Shown here piece by piece: positions 25,301 to 32,285 of a stretch of 64,000 nt of DNA. Source of the stretch: Actinomadura nitritigenes (GTDB lineage: Bacteria > Actinomycetota > Actinomycetes > Streptosporangiales > Streptosporangiaceae); the NCBI RefSeq assembly GCF_017573545.1, contig NZ_JAGEOK010000010.1, positions 186,001 through 250,000 on the forward strand, written 5' to 3'. The notes beneath the pieces are model-generated. The model did not search any database. It was given only the letters and a program-made list of their open reading frames with translations, and was not told where the DNA came from. The position numbers were made by a program, and so were the translations under genes. The stretch's first letter is position 1. Every line of letters starts with the position of its first letter.

Positions 25301-25778
25301 CGCCGGAGCGGACGGGACGGTGCGGCTCTGGGACCCCGAGACCGGCGAGTGCCTGCGCGTTCTGCAGGGCCACACCGACTGGGTGATGTCGGCGTGCCTG
25401 AGCCCGGACGGCCGCCGCGTCCTCTCCGCCGGCGGCTACACCGACCGCACGATCCGCCTGTGGGACGCCGCGACCGGCGAATGCCTGCGCGTCTTCGGCG
25501 ACGAGCCCGATGATCCCCGGGGCGTCGACTCGGTGCCGGCGGTCCCGTCCAAGCGCGTCCGTTTCACCCCCGACGGCCGGTTCGCGGTCTCCGGCGGATC
25601 CGACGCCGCCGTGCGGATCTGGGACCTCGGCAGCGGACGCTGCCTGCGCGTCCTCGACGGCCACACGGGAGCGGTGAACGCCGTCGCGATCAGCGCCGAC
25701 GCCCGGTTCGCGCTCTCCGCGAGCATGGACGGGACCCTGCGGCGCTGGGAGCTCGACTGGGACCTGCACGTCCCCTGA
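22380..25778 (+). CDS. Ser/Thr protein kinase with TPR and WD40 repeats
   Basis: A 1132-residue cytoplasmic protein with no membrane helix. Residues about 25-300 are a Hanks-type kinase: glycine loop EGGAMGVVYRV, Lys in LAVKCP, catalytic VVHQDVKPANVLM and DFGLARA. The usual HRD arginine is Gln, so activation-loop phosphorylation may not be required. TPR-like helices follow (about 335-430). WD40 repeats occupy about 455-755 and 825-1130, separated by a helical linker (PRRHAELSGLDATVTDLMDRARR). Repeat ends such as VRLWD, VRIWD and TARLWD recur. It starts at GTG 22380. The beta-propellers likely bind substrates or partners; targets are unknown. A decayed paralogous segment is at 50768. Confidence 0.9.
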   Translation: MDPTRPGERGRMAAGGAWRAGQVVDGRYQVLQVHEGGAMGVVYRVRHLEWATDLAVKCPRAELFAREAERDRFIAEAEIWVSLGLHPNVCGCHYVRVLDGVPRVFAEYVPGGSLRDWIDDRRLYTGGRTEALARILDVAVQFAWGLAHAHDRGVVHQDVKPANVLMDGTADGAVAKVTDFGLARARAVAGPAADAPAGPAASDAPPMASIMVSTIGLTPAYASPEQAAGLPVGRRTDIYSFAVSVLEMFTGGIAWRSGTAAGAALAACREDPVPGMPGLPPELADLLDGCLKPDPAERPASLTEVAAELAEIHRRAAGAPRPRPAPVVADLRADELSNRGVSLLDLGRPAEADEAFAAALAADPQHPDATYNAGLLRWRRGECTDEDLVSALDAAGSAGADAGGARRLLAQVHRERGDHDLADAMLGRDGPAPSRPSSGTRRIPWYSYQERVETFDGMRIPRQPPTMGVRFTGDGRRAVVACDGVLRVWDVADGRCLGELAAPGVESTLGVSGDGRSAITAGPDAVHFWDLAGGRRLRAIGAPDGWNRAMWSSSVCLSGDGRTAASAAYDGTVLVWDFPGGGLRLAIDGHQGRAVTALDAGGRLVLTAGRADGTARLWDVATGRCVRVLDARVRDGFKAVDEVCLSADGSRAALAAGGRIRLWDLRTGDVRTLPGHARVVGSLSMSDGFLVSVGADDTVRLWTLDGGQCLRTFRGDGPARAAHLVPDAGVLLSAWQSGLRWWAVPPRSAAPFQLSRPRRHAELSGLDATVTDLMDRARRADPRTALSLLAEARSVPGHEREPRLLGAWRDLGRSATRTGLRSAWPAGVFESGAAPFAVDPHPDGRTAVAGGLDGTVRLWDVENGTRLREFAKHPSAVNTVAMGRDGSRAVAVSRDGTVSAWSPATGERIETIERLGPLGAGAAAFDGDARRAAVAGADAVIRIWNLDTGACERELPGHTGKITALHTGPGPIASAGADGTVRLWDPETGECLRVLQGHTDWVMSACLSPDGRRVLSAGGYTDRTIRLWDAATGECLRVFGDEPDDPRGVDSVPAVPSKRVRFTPDGRFAVSGGSDAAVRIWDLGSGRCLRVLDGHTGAVNAVAISADARFALSASMDGTLRRWELDWDLHVP

Positions 25779-25970
25779 CAGCGGAGCCCGCCGCGAAGAG
25801 GCGGAGCGAGCGCGCGGCCCGCGGGGTCGTCGGCTCGGCGGTCGGCGAGGGCAAGGGGCGGTCAAGTGTGGGCGCTGCCCGTTCCAGGATCAAGGTCCGG
25901 GCGGAGGCATCGGGAGCGTCGCGGGAAGGGGCCGGTGGACGGAGGCATCTGGTGACCAGGGGAAAGCGGT

Positions 25971-26729
25971 ATGACGGAACCCGGCGCTCCACGTGAGGGC
26001 GACGCCCGGTTGCAGGGGCGGACGGTCGTGGTGATCGGCGGAAGCTCGGGCATCGGGCGGGAGACGGCGCGCCTGGCACGGGGCGAGGGCGCCGACGTCG
26101 TGCTGGTGGGGCGGGATCCCGGGCGGCTGCGGGACGCGGCGTCCGACGTCGGCGCGACGCGCACCGAGGCGTTCGACGCGACCGACCCCGAGCGCCTCCA
26201 GCGGTTCTTCGAGGGCGTACCGGGACGGATCGACCATGTGATGGTGACGGCCGGGAGCAACTACTACGCGCGCCTGGCCGACGTGGACTTCGCGGAGGCG
26301 CAGCGGCAGGTCGAGGAGCACCTGTGGCTGCCGATCCGCATCGCCCGCGCCGCGGCGGGGCGGATGCCGGCCGGGGGCTCGCTGGTGTTCATGGGCGGGA
26401 CCGGCGCGCGGCGCCCGGGCCTCGGGCTGGTGGTGTCGTCGCCGCTGACGGTGGCGCTGCCCGCGCTCGTCGCCGTGCTGGCGCTGGAGCTGGCGCCGGT
26501 CCGGGCCAACCTGATCGCGGCGGGATTCGTGGACACGGCGCTGTCGGCGCGGCTGCTGGGCGACCGGCTGGAGCGGCGGCGCGAGCAGCTGCGCGGCTCG
26601 CTGCCGATCGGGCGCGTCGTCCAGCCGGACGACGTCGCGGCGCTCGCGGTGCAGCTGATGGTCAGCACCGCCGTGACCGGCGCGACCTTCGATGTCGACG
26701 GCGGCCAGCAGTTCGTCTCGGGCGCGTGA
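25971..26729 (+). CDS. SDR-family oxidoreductase, atypical active site
   Basis: A 252-residue short-chain dehydrogenase-like protein. The Rossmann motif is VVVIGGSSGIGRETA, and NAG is replaced by VTAGSNYYA. LIAAGFVDTALSARLLG and the final VDGGQQFVSG are typical SDR. The catalytic YxxxK after the serine strand is absent (GLVVSSPLTVALPALVA), so normal hydride transfer by Tyr/Lys is doubtful. The gene starts an apparent operon with the muconolactone isomerase-DUF3237 fusion 29 bases downstream. Its substrate is unknown. Confidence 0.8.
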   Translation: MTEPGAPREGDARLQGRTVVVIGGSSGIGRETARLARGEGADVVLVGRDPGRLRDAASDVGATRTEAFDATDPERLQRFFEGVPGRIDHVMVTAGSNYYARLADVDFAEAQRQVEEHLWLPIRIARAAAGRMPAGGSLVFMGGTGARRPGLGLVVSSPLTVALPALVAVLALELAPVRANLIAAGFVDTALSARLLGDRLERRREQLRGSLPIGRVVQPDDVAALAVQLMVSTAVTGATFDVDGGQQFVSGA

Positions 26730-26758
26730 CCGCACGTTCCCGGTGGGAGGAGAACGCC

Positions 26759-27523
26759 ATGGAGTTCCTCGTCGAGTTCCAGGTCGACGTCCCGGAGGGG
26801 ACGCCCGAGGACGAGGTGAGGCGGCGGCAGGACGCGGAGGCGGCCGCCGCGGCCGACCTGGCGGCGCGGGGCCACATCATCAGGATCTGGTCGACGCAGG
26901 GCGAATCGGGTGAACGCCTGATCCTCGGGCTGTACCGCGCCGACGACCGCCCCCGGCTCGACGCCCTGCTCCGCGGCCTGCCGCTGTACGACTGGATGCG
27001 CATCACCGTCACGCCGCTCGGCGCCCACCCCAACGACCCGGCCGCGGCCGGCGGCGGCCGGCTGCCCGATCCCCGGCTGACGCCGGTGTACCGGCTGGAA
27101 GCCGTCCTCGCCCCGCCGCTGGACCTGGGGGAGGTCGCCGCCGGACGCCGCCGGATCGTGCCGCTGACCGGCGGGACCTTCACCGGTCCCCGCCTCCGGG
27201 GCGTCCTCGTGCCCGGGGCCGGCGCCGACTGGCAGGTCGTCCTGCCGGACGGCACCGCGCTGGGCGACATCCGCTACACCCTGCGGACCGACCGCGGCGA
27301 CCTGCTCTCCGTCCGGTCGCGCTCGGTGCGCCACGGCAGCGCGGACGTCCTCGCCCGGCTGGGCCGCGGCGAGGACGTCGACCCGAGCGAGTACGTCTTC
27401 CGCGCCTCCACCTCGATCGAGACGGCGGCCCCTGATCTGGACTGGCTGAACAAGGGCGTTTTCGTCACCGTGGGCGGCCGCCTCCCGGACGCGGTCGTGT
27501 ACGAGACCTACCTCGTCGGATAG
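26759..27523 (+). CDS. Muconolactone isomerase-like domain fused to DUF3237
   Basis: A 254-residue protein with a strong ribosome site (GGGAGGAG). Residues 1-95 resemble muconolactone delta-isomerase (MEFLVEFQVDVPEGTPEDEV, RIWSTQGESGERLILGLYRADD, LPLYDWMRITVTPLGAHPND). Residues about 100-254 are a DUF3237 beta-barrel (LTPVYRLEAVLAPPLDLGEV, RRIVPLTGGTFTGPRLRGVLVPGGAD-like core, ending FVTVGGRLPDAVVYETYLVG). CatC-type isomerases shift a lactone double bond in the beta-ketoadipate pathway. A joint role with the preceding SDR and following P450 in breakdown of a cyclic compound is an inference. Confidence 0.8.
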   Translation: MEFLVEFQVDVPEGTPEDEVRRRQDAEAAAAADLAARGHIIRIWSTQGESGERLILGLYRADDRPRLDALLRGLPLYDWMRITVTPLGAHPNDPAAAGGGRLPDPRLTPVYRLEAVLAPPLDLGEVAAGRRRIVPLTGGTFTGPRLRGVLVPGAGADWQVVLPDGTALGDIRYTLRTDRGDLLSVRSRSVRHGSADVLARLGRGEDVDPSEYVFRASTSIETAAPDLDWLNKGVFVTVGGRLPDAVVYETYLVG

Positions 27524-27550
27524 CGCGCACCCCCACGGCGCGAAGCCAGG

Positions 27551-27564
27551 CAACCAAGCGGTTG
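27551..27564. promoter_or_regulatory. Candidate TetR-type operator before the P450
   Basis: CAACC-AAGC-GGTTG is a perfect 5-4-5 inverted repeat in the 73-base gap before the P450 start. AACCAAGCGGTT-type sites are common for TetR regulators of lipid and ring catabolism in actinobacteria. No adjacent regulator gene is present. Confidence 0.4.
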
Positions 27565-27596
27565 TTTCTCCCTCGTGCCGGTGCCAGCCTTGGACG

Positions 27597-28820
27597 ATGG
27601 ACGGCCTTGACCTGACCGATCTGGATCGGTTCGCGCACGGGTTCCCGTACGAGGTCTTCGACGCGCTCCGGCGGGACGCGCCGGTCTGGTTCCACCCCGC
27701 GACCGCGAACACCCCCGGCGGCGAGGGCTTCTGGGTGGTCAGCCGGTACGCCGACATCGTGGCCGCCGCGTCCGACGGCGAGACCTTCTCCTCGGAGGGC
27801 GGGCCGGGACGCGAGGGCGGGGGCACGCTCATCGAGGACCTTCCCGGCGGGTTCGCCGCGGGCGTCCTGCTGAACATGATGGACGACCCCCGGCACCGGC
27901 GGTTCCGGCGCCTGCTGACGCCGAGCCTGGCCCCGCGCGCCATGCGGACGATCGAGGCGGACCTGCGGCGGCGCGCCGAGCGGATCGTGGACGCCGCGCT
28001 GGCGAAGGGCGAGTGCGACTTCCTGGCGGACGTGGCGGCCGAACTGCCGCTGCAGGCCGTGGCGCAGCTGCTCGGCGTCCCGCAGGAGGACCGGCACCGG
28101 CTGCTGCTGTGGGCCGATGCCACGCTCGACCACGAGGACAGGGCCTTGGGGGAGAGCACCGAGCGCACCCAGCAGGCCGCGGCGGAGATGTTCGCCTACG
28201 GGTCGGCATTGCTGGAGCGCAAACGCGCCGAGCCGGCCGGGGACCTGCTCTCGCTTGCCGCGCACGCCCGCATCGACGGCGAGCCCCTGTCGGACCTCGA
28301 ACAGCAGATGCTCTTCAACCTGCTGATCGCGGCGGGCAGCGAGACCACGCGGAACGCCATCGCCGGCGGGATGCACGCCCTGATGGACGACCCGGGGGCA
28401 TGGAAGCGGATCCGGGACGACAGGAGCCTGCTCCCGGCCGCGGTCGAGGAGATGCTGAGGTGGTCCTCACCGACGCCCTACAACCGCCGGACCGCCACCC
28501 GGGACGTCGTCCTGGGCGGGCGGACGATCCGCGCGGGGGACAAGGTCACCCTCTGGTGGGCGTCGGCGAACCGCGACGGCGAGGTCTTTCCCGACGCGTA
28601 CCGCTTCGACATCGCGCGCAGCCCGAACCCCCACCTGGCATTCGGGCGCGGCGGCCATTTCTGCCTCGGCGCCGCACTGGCCCGCGTGGAGATGCACGTC
28701 GTGTTCGACACCCTTCTCGACCGGATGGATTCGGCGGAACCGGCCGGCCCGATCGAATACACGCGAAGCAACAAGCATTCCGGCGTCCGCCACATGCCCG
28801 TCCGCCTCCGTCCCCGGTAA
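27597..28820 (+). CDS. Cytochrome P450
   Basis: A 407-residue soluble bacterial P450. The I-helix oxygen-activation motif is AAGSETTRN near residue 247, the K-helix ExxR is EEMLR, and the haem loop FGRGGHFCLGAALAR has the thiolate Cys near 361. The N-terminal wording (LTDLDRFAHGFPYEVFDALRRDAPVWFHP) resembles the CYP124/125/142-like group that hydroxylates terpenoid, sterol or branched lipid chains, but I cannot assign a substrate. No ferredoxin or ferredoxin reductase gene is next to it. A TetR-like operator lies just upstream. Confidence 0.88.
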   Translation: MDGLDLTDLDRFAHGFPYEVFDALRRDAPVWFHPATANTPGGEGFWVVSRYADIVAAASDGETFSSEGGPGREGGGTLIEDLPGGFAAGVLLNMMDDPRHRRFRRLLTPSLAPRAMRTIEADLRRRAERIVDAALAKGECDFLADVAAELPLQAVAQLLGVPQEDRHRLLLWADATLDHEDRALGESTERTQQAAAEMFAYGSALLERKRAEPAGDLLSLAAHARIDGEPLSDLEQQMLFNLLIAAGSETTRNAIAGGMHALMDDPGAWKRIRDDRSLLPAAVEEMLRWSSPTPYNRRTATRDVVLGGRTIRAGDKVTLWWASANRDGEVFPDAYRFDIARSPNPHLAFGRGGHFCLGAALARVEMHVVFDTLLDRMDSAEPAGPIEYTRSNKHSGVRHMPVRLRPR

Positions 28821-28900
28821 GGGCGCCGCCCGTCGGCCGCCGCGTGCCGCGCCGCCACGACCGCGGAGGACGCGGGCGCCGTCACGCGTACGGTGACCGT

Positions 28901-29440
28901 ATGAAGATCTGCGTTTTCCTCTCCGCGGCCGATCTGTCCGCGACCTACACCCGGCCGGCGCGCGAGTTCGCCGAGCTGATCGGCAAGGCCGGGCACACCC
29001 TGGTGTGGGGCGGCTCCAACACGGGCCTCATGCGGGTCGTGGCCGACGGCGTGCACGAGTCGGGCGGGCGGCTCATGGGCGTCTCGGTGCGGTTCCTGGC
29101 GGACAAGGTCCGGTCCGGCGTGGACGACATGGTGATCGCGAAGGACCTGGGCGAGCGCAAGAGGCTGCTCCTGGAGAAGGCGGACGCCGTGGTCATCATG
29201 GTCGGCGGGACCGGGACCCTCGACGAGGCCACCGAGATCCTGGAGCTCAAGAAGCACGGCCAGACGGAGATGCCGCTGGTACTCCTCAACACCGCCGGCT
29301 TCTATGACGGGCTGAAAGAGCAGTTCAGGCGAATGGAGGACGAGGGGTTCCTCCCGCGACCGCTGTCCGAGCTGGTCTTCTTCGCCGAGGAGCCGGCGAA
29401 GGCCATGGCCTACCTCGAGGAGACCGCGGGCGAAGGCTGA
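28901..29440 (+). CDS. LOG-family protein (TIGR00730, cytokinin/nucleoside-5'-monophosphate phosphoribohydrolase-like)
   Basis: A 179-residue Rossmann-fold protein. Opening KICVFLSAADL, then LVWGGSNTGLMRVVADGVHESGG and the catalytic-type VGGTGTLDEATEILELKKHG match the lysine-decarboxylase-like LOG family, with PGG changed to VGG. These enzymes hydrolyse the N-glycosidic bond of (modified) AMP to release the base and ribose 5-phosphate. ATG 28901 follows a weak ribosome site. It seems to be a single-gene unit. Confidence 0.82.
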   Translation: MKICVFLSAADLSATYTRPAREFAELIGKAGHTLVWGGSNTGLMRVVADGVHESGGRLMGVSVRFLADKVRSGVDDMVIAKDLGERKRLLLEKADAVVIMVGGTGTLDEATEILELKKHGQTEMPLVLLNTAGFYDGLKEQFRRMEDEGFLPRPLSELVFFAEEPAKAMAYLEETAGEG

Positions 29441-29492
29441 GCCGGGCGGCCGAGGACGGGAGACCGCAGCTCGGCGGCCGTGCGGACGTCCT

Positions 29493-30071
29493 TCAAGACC
29501 GGTAGTCGCCGAAAGCAGGGGTGCCGGGTTCGGGCTGAAGCCTCAGGGCGCGCGCGGCGAAGGAGATCGCGTGGTACCAGCCGCAGAGCAGGAGCAGGTC
29601 CACGGCCCCCTCCTCGCCGACCGCGCCGGCCAGCTCCCCCCATTCGTCGTCGGAGAGGTCGTTCGTCGAGCACAGGGCATCCACCGCGCGGAGCACGGCC
29701 CGGTCGCCGGGGTCGGTCCAGCAGCCGTCGTCCGGGCCGCCGTCGACGATGGAGCGGATCTGCTCGGCGTCGAGCCCGGCCTTGGCGGCGAAGACCGCGA
29801 CGTGGACGCCCCACTCGTACTCGGCTCCGCACCGCCGCGTGGTGCGGTCGATCACCAGCTCGCGATGCCGCAGGCTCAGGGCCGCCCGGCGGGACAGGTA
29901 GTACCGCCCCCACCCGTGGAGGCCGTGCGCCCGTTCCGGCCGGCGGGCGAAGACCCTGAACAGGGCGATCGGCGCCCCGAGCGCCTCCAGGGCCGCGGCC
30001 GTCTCCGCGTCGTGGGGCGGCTCGACGGGGGCGACGCGCGGCCCTGCGGTGTGCTGTGAAGATCGAGGCAT
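29493..30071 (-). CDS. Carboxymuconolactone decarboxylase (CMD/AhpD-like) family protein
   Basis: A 192-residue protein with the CMD core SLRHRELVIDRTTRRCGAEYEWGVHVAVFAAKAGL. This subgroup has one conserved Cys followed by EYEW and His (C..EYEW..H), not the CxxC of AhpD peroxidase partners. The late CGWYHAISFAARAL helix is also typical. Function may be a decarboxylase, hydroperoxide-related reductase or other redox enzyme. CMD proteins are the classic partner of ECF41 sigma factors, and an ECF41-type promoter (30200-30226) reads toward this gene. Confidence 0.85.
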   Translation of the reverse strand: MPRSSQHTAGPRVAPVEPPHDAETAAALEALGAPIALFRVFARRPERAHGLHGWGRYYLSRRAALSLRHRELVIDRTTRRCGAEYEWGVHVAVFAAKAGLDAEQIRSIVDGGPDDGCWTDPGDRAVLRAVDALCSTNDLSDDEWGELAGAVGEEGAVDLLLLCGWYHAISFAARALRLQPEPGTPAFGDYRS

Positions 30072-30101
30072 GCGGTCACGCTAACACCGCTGCTTCGAAA
30101 A

Positions 30102-30224
30102 AAGAAGCGCTCGCTCCGCGTCATCCGGGAGCTCGCCCAGGGCCCGGCCGCCACCTTCCGCGAACTCCGGCGGCGGTGCGACGGCGTCTCCTCCACCGGG
30201 ACAGCGCACCGGGGCGGGATGTGA
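30102..30224 (+). pseudogene. HxlR-family regulator fragment
   Basis: In this frame the 40 codons before the stop read KKRSLRVIRELAQGPAATF, then RELRRRCDGVSST. This matches the winged-helix start of HxlR regulators (usually GKWTLxVLRELxxGPxxFxELxxxxxGIS), but no N-terminal Cys region, no start codon and no remainder of the wing are present. HxlR genes often face CMD or NAD(P)H reductases, as here. I read it as a decayed regulator. The ECF41-type promoter for the CMD gene lies over its 3' end. Confidence 0.5.
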
Positions 30225-30226
30225 CA
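30200..30226 (-). promoter_or_regulatory. SigJ/ECF41-type promoter toward the CMD gene
   Basis: On the minus strand TGTCACA (30226-30220) is followed by 16 bases and TGTC (30203-30200). The ECF41/SigJ consensus is TGTCACA-N16-CGTC, so only one base differs. The predicted start is near 30195, giving a leader of about 125 bases to the CMD ATG. Confidence 0.6.
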
Positions 30227-30270
30227 TTTCCCGCCCGCTTTCGGCTGTGATCCCGAAAATCCTGCCGAAG

Positions 30271-30297
30271 TGTCACAAGCCGCGAGTCCCGCCTGTC
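30271..30297 (+). promoter_or_regulatory. SigJ/ECF41-type promoter toward the stress-protein genes
   Basis: TGTCACA (30271-30277), 16 bases, then TGTC (30294-30297) copies the divergent promoter 45 bases away exactly in spacing. It reads toward the universal stress protein at 30490, leaving a leader of about 190 bases in which I see no separate gene. An in-frame ATG at 30315 exists but has no conserved sequence behind it. Confidence 0.55.
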
Positions 30298-30489
30298 TTA
30301 GCTGTCGACCGGGCGATGACCGACGCTCCTGAAAAGGGAGCAGCGGCCATTTCCCAGGGAACCGAGTGTTCGCCGAACCAGGCGATCGAGCCGGCCTGCC
30401 CAGCGATGTGCTGCCGCCGTTCGGGCAAGGATGAACGCGGTTCCCCGCTGCCGTTCCCTGAGGGAATTCCGCGAGCAAAGGAGACAGAC

Positions 30490-31074
30490 ATGATCGTGGT
30501 GGTGGCCGACGACTCGCAGGCGGGGCTGCGGGCCGTCGAATGGGCCGCGCGCGAGGCGGCCCGGCACTCGATCCCGCTGCACGTGCTGCACGCCGTCTCC
30601 GTGGCGTGGCAGGCCACGGTCCGGGAGGACGGAATCGCCGGAGCCGCGGGGGCGATCGTCGAAGGCGCCGGCGCGGTGCTGGAGCGGGCCCGTGCCGTCG
30701 CCCTGACCGCCGAACCCCGCGTGCCGGTGACCACGGCGGTCGTCCGGGGCGACCCCCGGCCCGCGCTGATCGAGGCCGCGCGCGAGGCCGAGCTGCTCGT
30801 GATCGGCGATCGGGGGCTCGCCGATCACGGCCTCGGCACCTTCAGCGAGCCGCCGGTCAATTCGGCGGGCCTCGGCGTTTCCACCTACGTTCTCTGCGAC
30901 ATGGTGGTGGTCCGCCGGCCCGCGGACGTCCTCCGGCTTTCGCCCGCCCAATGGCTGTTCGATCCGGCGGACGTCCGGCTCGACGAAATCGACCCTTACG
31001 GGCTCCTCGGAATGATCCGGCCCCTCGAAACGCACTTCGGTTCCGGCCTTCCCCTCCCGAGCGAATGGGCATGA
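30490..31074 (+). CDS. Universal stress protein family, single domain with C-terminal extension
   Basis: A 194-residue protein. Residues 1-145 are a UspA-like fold (MIVVVADDSQAGLRAVEWAAREAARH, then AELLVIGDRG, then YVLCDMVVVRRP). The ATP loop is altered to GDRGLADHGLGTFSEPPVNSAG, so nucleotide binding is uncertain. A 45-residue tail follows (ADVRLDEIDPYGLLGMIRP). ATG 30490 follows AAAGGAGACAGAC. It begins a probable unit with the STAS and Rv1733c-like genes and is preceded by an ECF41-type promoter. Confidence 0.78.
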   Translation: MIVVVADDSQAGLRAVEWAAREAARHSIPLHVLHAVSVAWQATVREDGIAGAAGAIVEGAGAVLERARAVALTAEPRVPVTTAVVRGDPRPALIEAAREAELLVIGDRGLADHGLGTFSEPPVNSAGLGVSTYVLCDMVVVRRPADVLRLSPAQWLFDPADVRLDEIDPYGLLGMIRPLETHFGSGLPLPSEWA

Positions 31075-31171
31075 AGGCGGTTCGCGCGGGAGGCCGGCGG
31101 GCGGCGACGCGTCCTTGCAGATCGACCTGGTCCGGTCGGGCCCCGGCAAGGTCGAGCGCGAGGAGATCGAC

Positions 31172-31627
31172 ATGACCGAACAGACCGTCGAGGGCGCGCC
31201 CGAACCGGCGGGGGCCGGTACGCGGCCGGCACCGCGCGCGGGCCTGCGGGTCCGCAGCGCGCAGCTGCGCCTGGACGGCACCTTCGAGCCGCCGCACCTG
31301 GTCGTGGACGGGGAGATCGACATGAGCACGCTCCCCACGTTCGACGAGGCGCTGGCCAGGTTGGTCGCGCACAGCCGCGGCGACGTGTGGGTGGACGTGG
31401 AGATGCTCGACTTCATCGACGTCGGCGGGCTCCGGGCGCTGGCCGCGACCGCGTGCCGGCTCGGGCTCCAGGACCGGCGGCTCGTGCTGCGCTCGGTCGC
31501 CCCCCATCTGGCCAAGCTGATGGACCTGGTCGGGTGGAGCCAGATCTCCAGCCTGCTCATGCTGGCCAGGGTCGAGCGGCGGTCCCCGGCACCGCGCGTC
31601 GCATCTCCCTGCCGCTCGGCGGGCTGA
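31172..31627 (+). CDS. STAS-domain protein (anti-anti-sigma-like) lacking the phospho-serine
   Basis: A 151-residue protein whose C-terminal 110 residues form a STAS fold (LVVDGEIDMSTLPTFDEALARLV, WVDVEMLDFIDVGGLRALAATA). Anti-sigma-factor antagonists are switched by phosphorylation of a Ser in the DSSG/DSxG loop. Here the loop is DVGG with no Ser or Thr, so it may be constitutively active or have another role. ATG 31172 has GAGGAG seven bases upstream. No anti-sigma kinase (RsbW-like) gene is nearby. Confidence 0.75.
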   Translation: MTEQTVEGAPEPAGAGTRPAPRAGLRVRSAQLRLDGTFEPPHLVVDGEIDMSTLPTFDEALARLVAHSRGDVWVDVEMLDFIDVGGLRALAATACRLGLQDRRLVLRSVAPHLAKLMDLVGWSQISSLLMLARVERRSPAPRVASPCRSAG

Positions 31628-31671
31628 GCCCGTCCCGCCGCATGACGTCGCGGGACGCTGAGGAGGAGGCC

Positions 31672-32247
31672 ATGAAACCGACCGGAGTACGGGCGGGCGT
31701 CGGCCGGCTGCGGCGGCGCATCGGCTTCGACGGGAACGAGCTGCGCCGCGACGTGGACCGCCGGCAGCGGGCGGCCGGCCTGCTCCTCCTGCTGCTGTTC
31801 CTGGGCGTCGGCCCGCCCGTCTGCTGGCGGATCGCCCGGAACGCGTACGACTCGGGGGTCCGCGCCGAGCGGTACGAGGCCGCGACGCGGCACGAGGTCG
31901 ACGCCACGGTGCTGAAAGTGGACGACCTGGCGTCCGGGCACCGGGTCACCGTGACCTGGCGGGAACCGGGCGGGCAGGCGCGGACCGGCTCCTACGACAC
32001 CTGGTACCGGGCCGTCGCGGGCGAGCACCTGAAGCTGTGGGCCGGCCCGGCCGGGGCGTCGGACGTCGAGCCGCGACGGCACGCGCGGACGGTCGGCGAG
32101 GCCGTCGGCGCCGGCCTCGGCGCCGCGACCACGGCCGGCATACCGGTCCTGGTGGCCTACCTGGTGATCCGCCGCCGCTCCGACGTGCGGCGCGACCGGC
32201 TCTGGGACGCCGAGTGGGAGCGCCTGGACGCCGACCGCTCCCGCTGA
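31672..32247 (+). CDS. Rv1733c-like membrane protein, copy 2
   Basis: A 191-residue paralogue of the protein at 19628. It has the same N-terminal LRRRIGFDGNELRRDVDRRQRAAG, a first transmembrane helix (LLLLLLFLGVGPPVCW), an external TVTWREPGGQARTGSYDTWYRAV segment with HLKLWAGPAG, a second helix (about 145-165) and a basic C-terminus ending WDAEWERLDADRSR. Function is unknown; mycobacterial Rv1733c belongs to the dormancy regulon. AGGAGGAGG precedes the ATG. No canonical DevR box is visible before this copy. Confidence 0.8.
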   Translation: MKPTGVRAGVGRLRRRIGFDGNELRRDVDRRQRAAGLLLLLLFLGVGPPVCWRIARNAYDSGVRAERYEAATRHEVDATVLKVDDLASGHRVTVTWREPGGQARTGSYDTWYRAVAGEHLKLWAGPAGASDVEPRRHARTVGEAVGAGLGAATTAGIPVLVAYLVIRRRSDVRRDRLWDAEWERLDADRSR

Positions 32248-32285
32248 CCTCGGAGCGGGCCACGGCGCGCCCGGTCGAACCCGCC

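Noticed and set aside
22380..25778. Classifying the kinase as an inactive pseudokinase because HRD reads HQD
   Set aside because: The catalytic Asp, VAIK-type Lys and DFG are all present; HQD replaces only the regulatory Arg.
30315..30489. N-terminal extension of the universal stress protein from ATG 30315
   Set aside because: The extra 58 codons are not family-like, and the internal ATG 30490 has a strong ribosome site.
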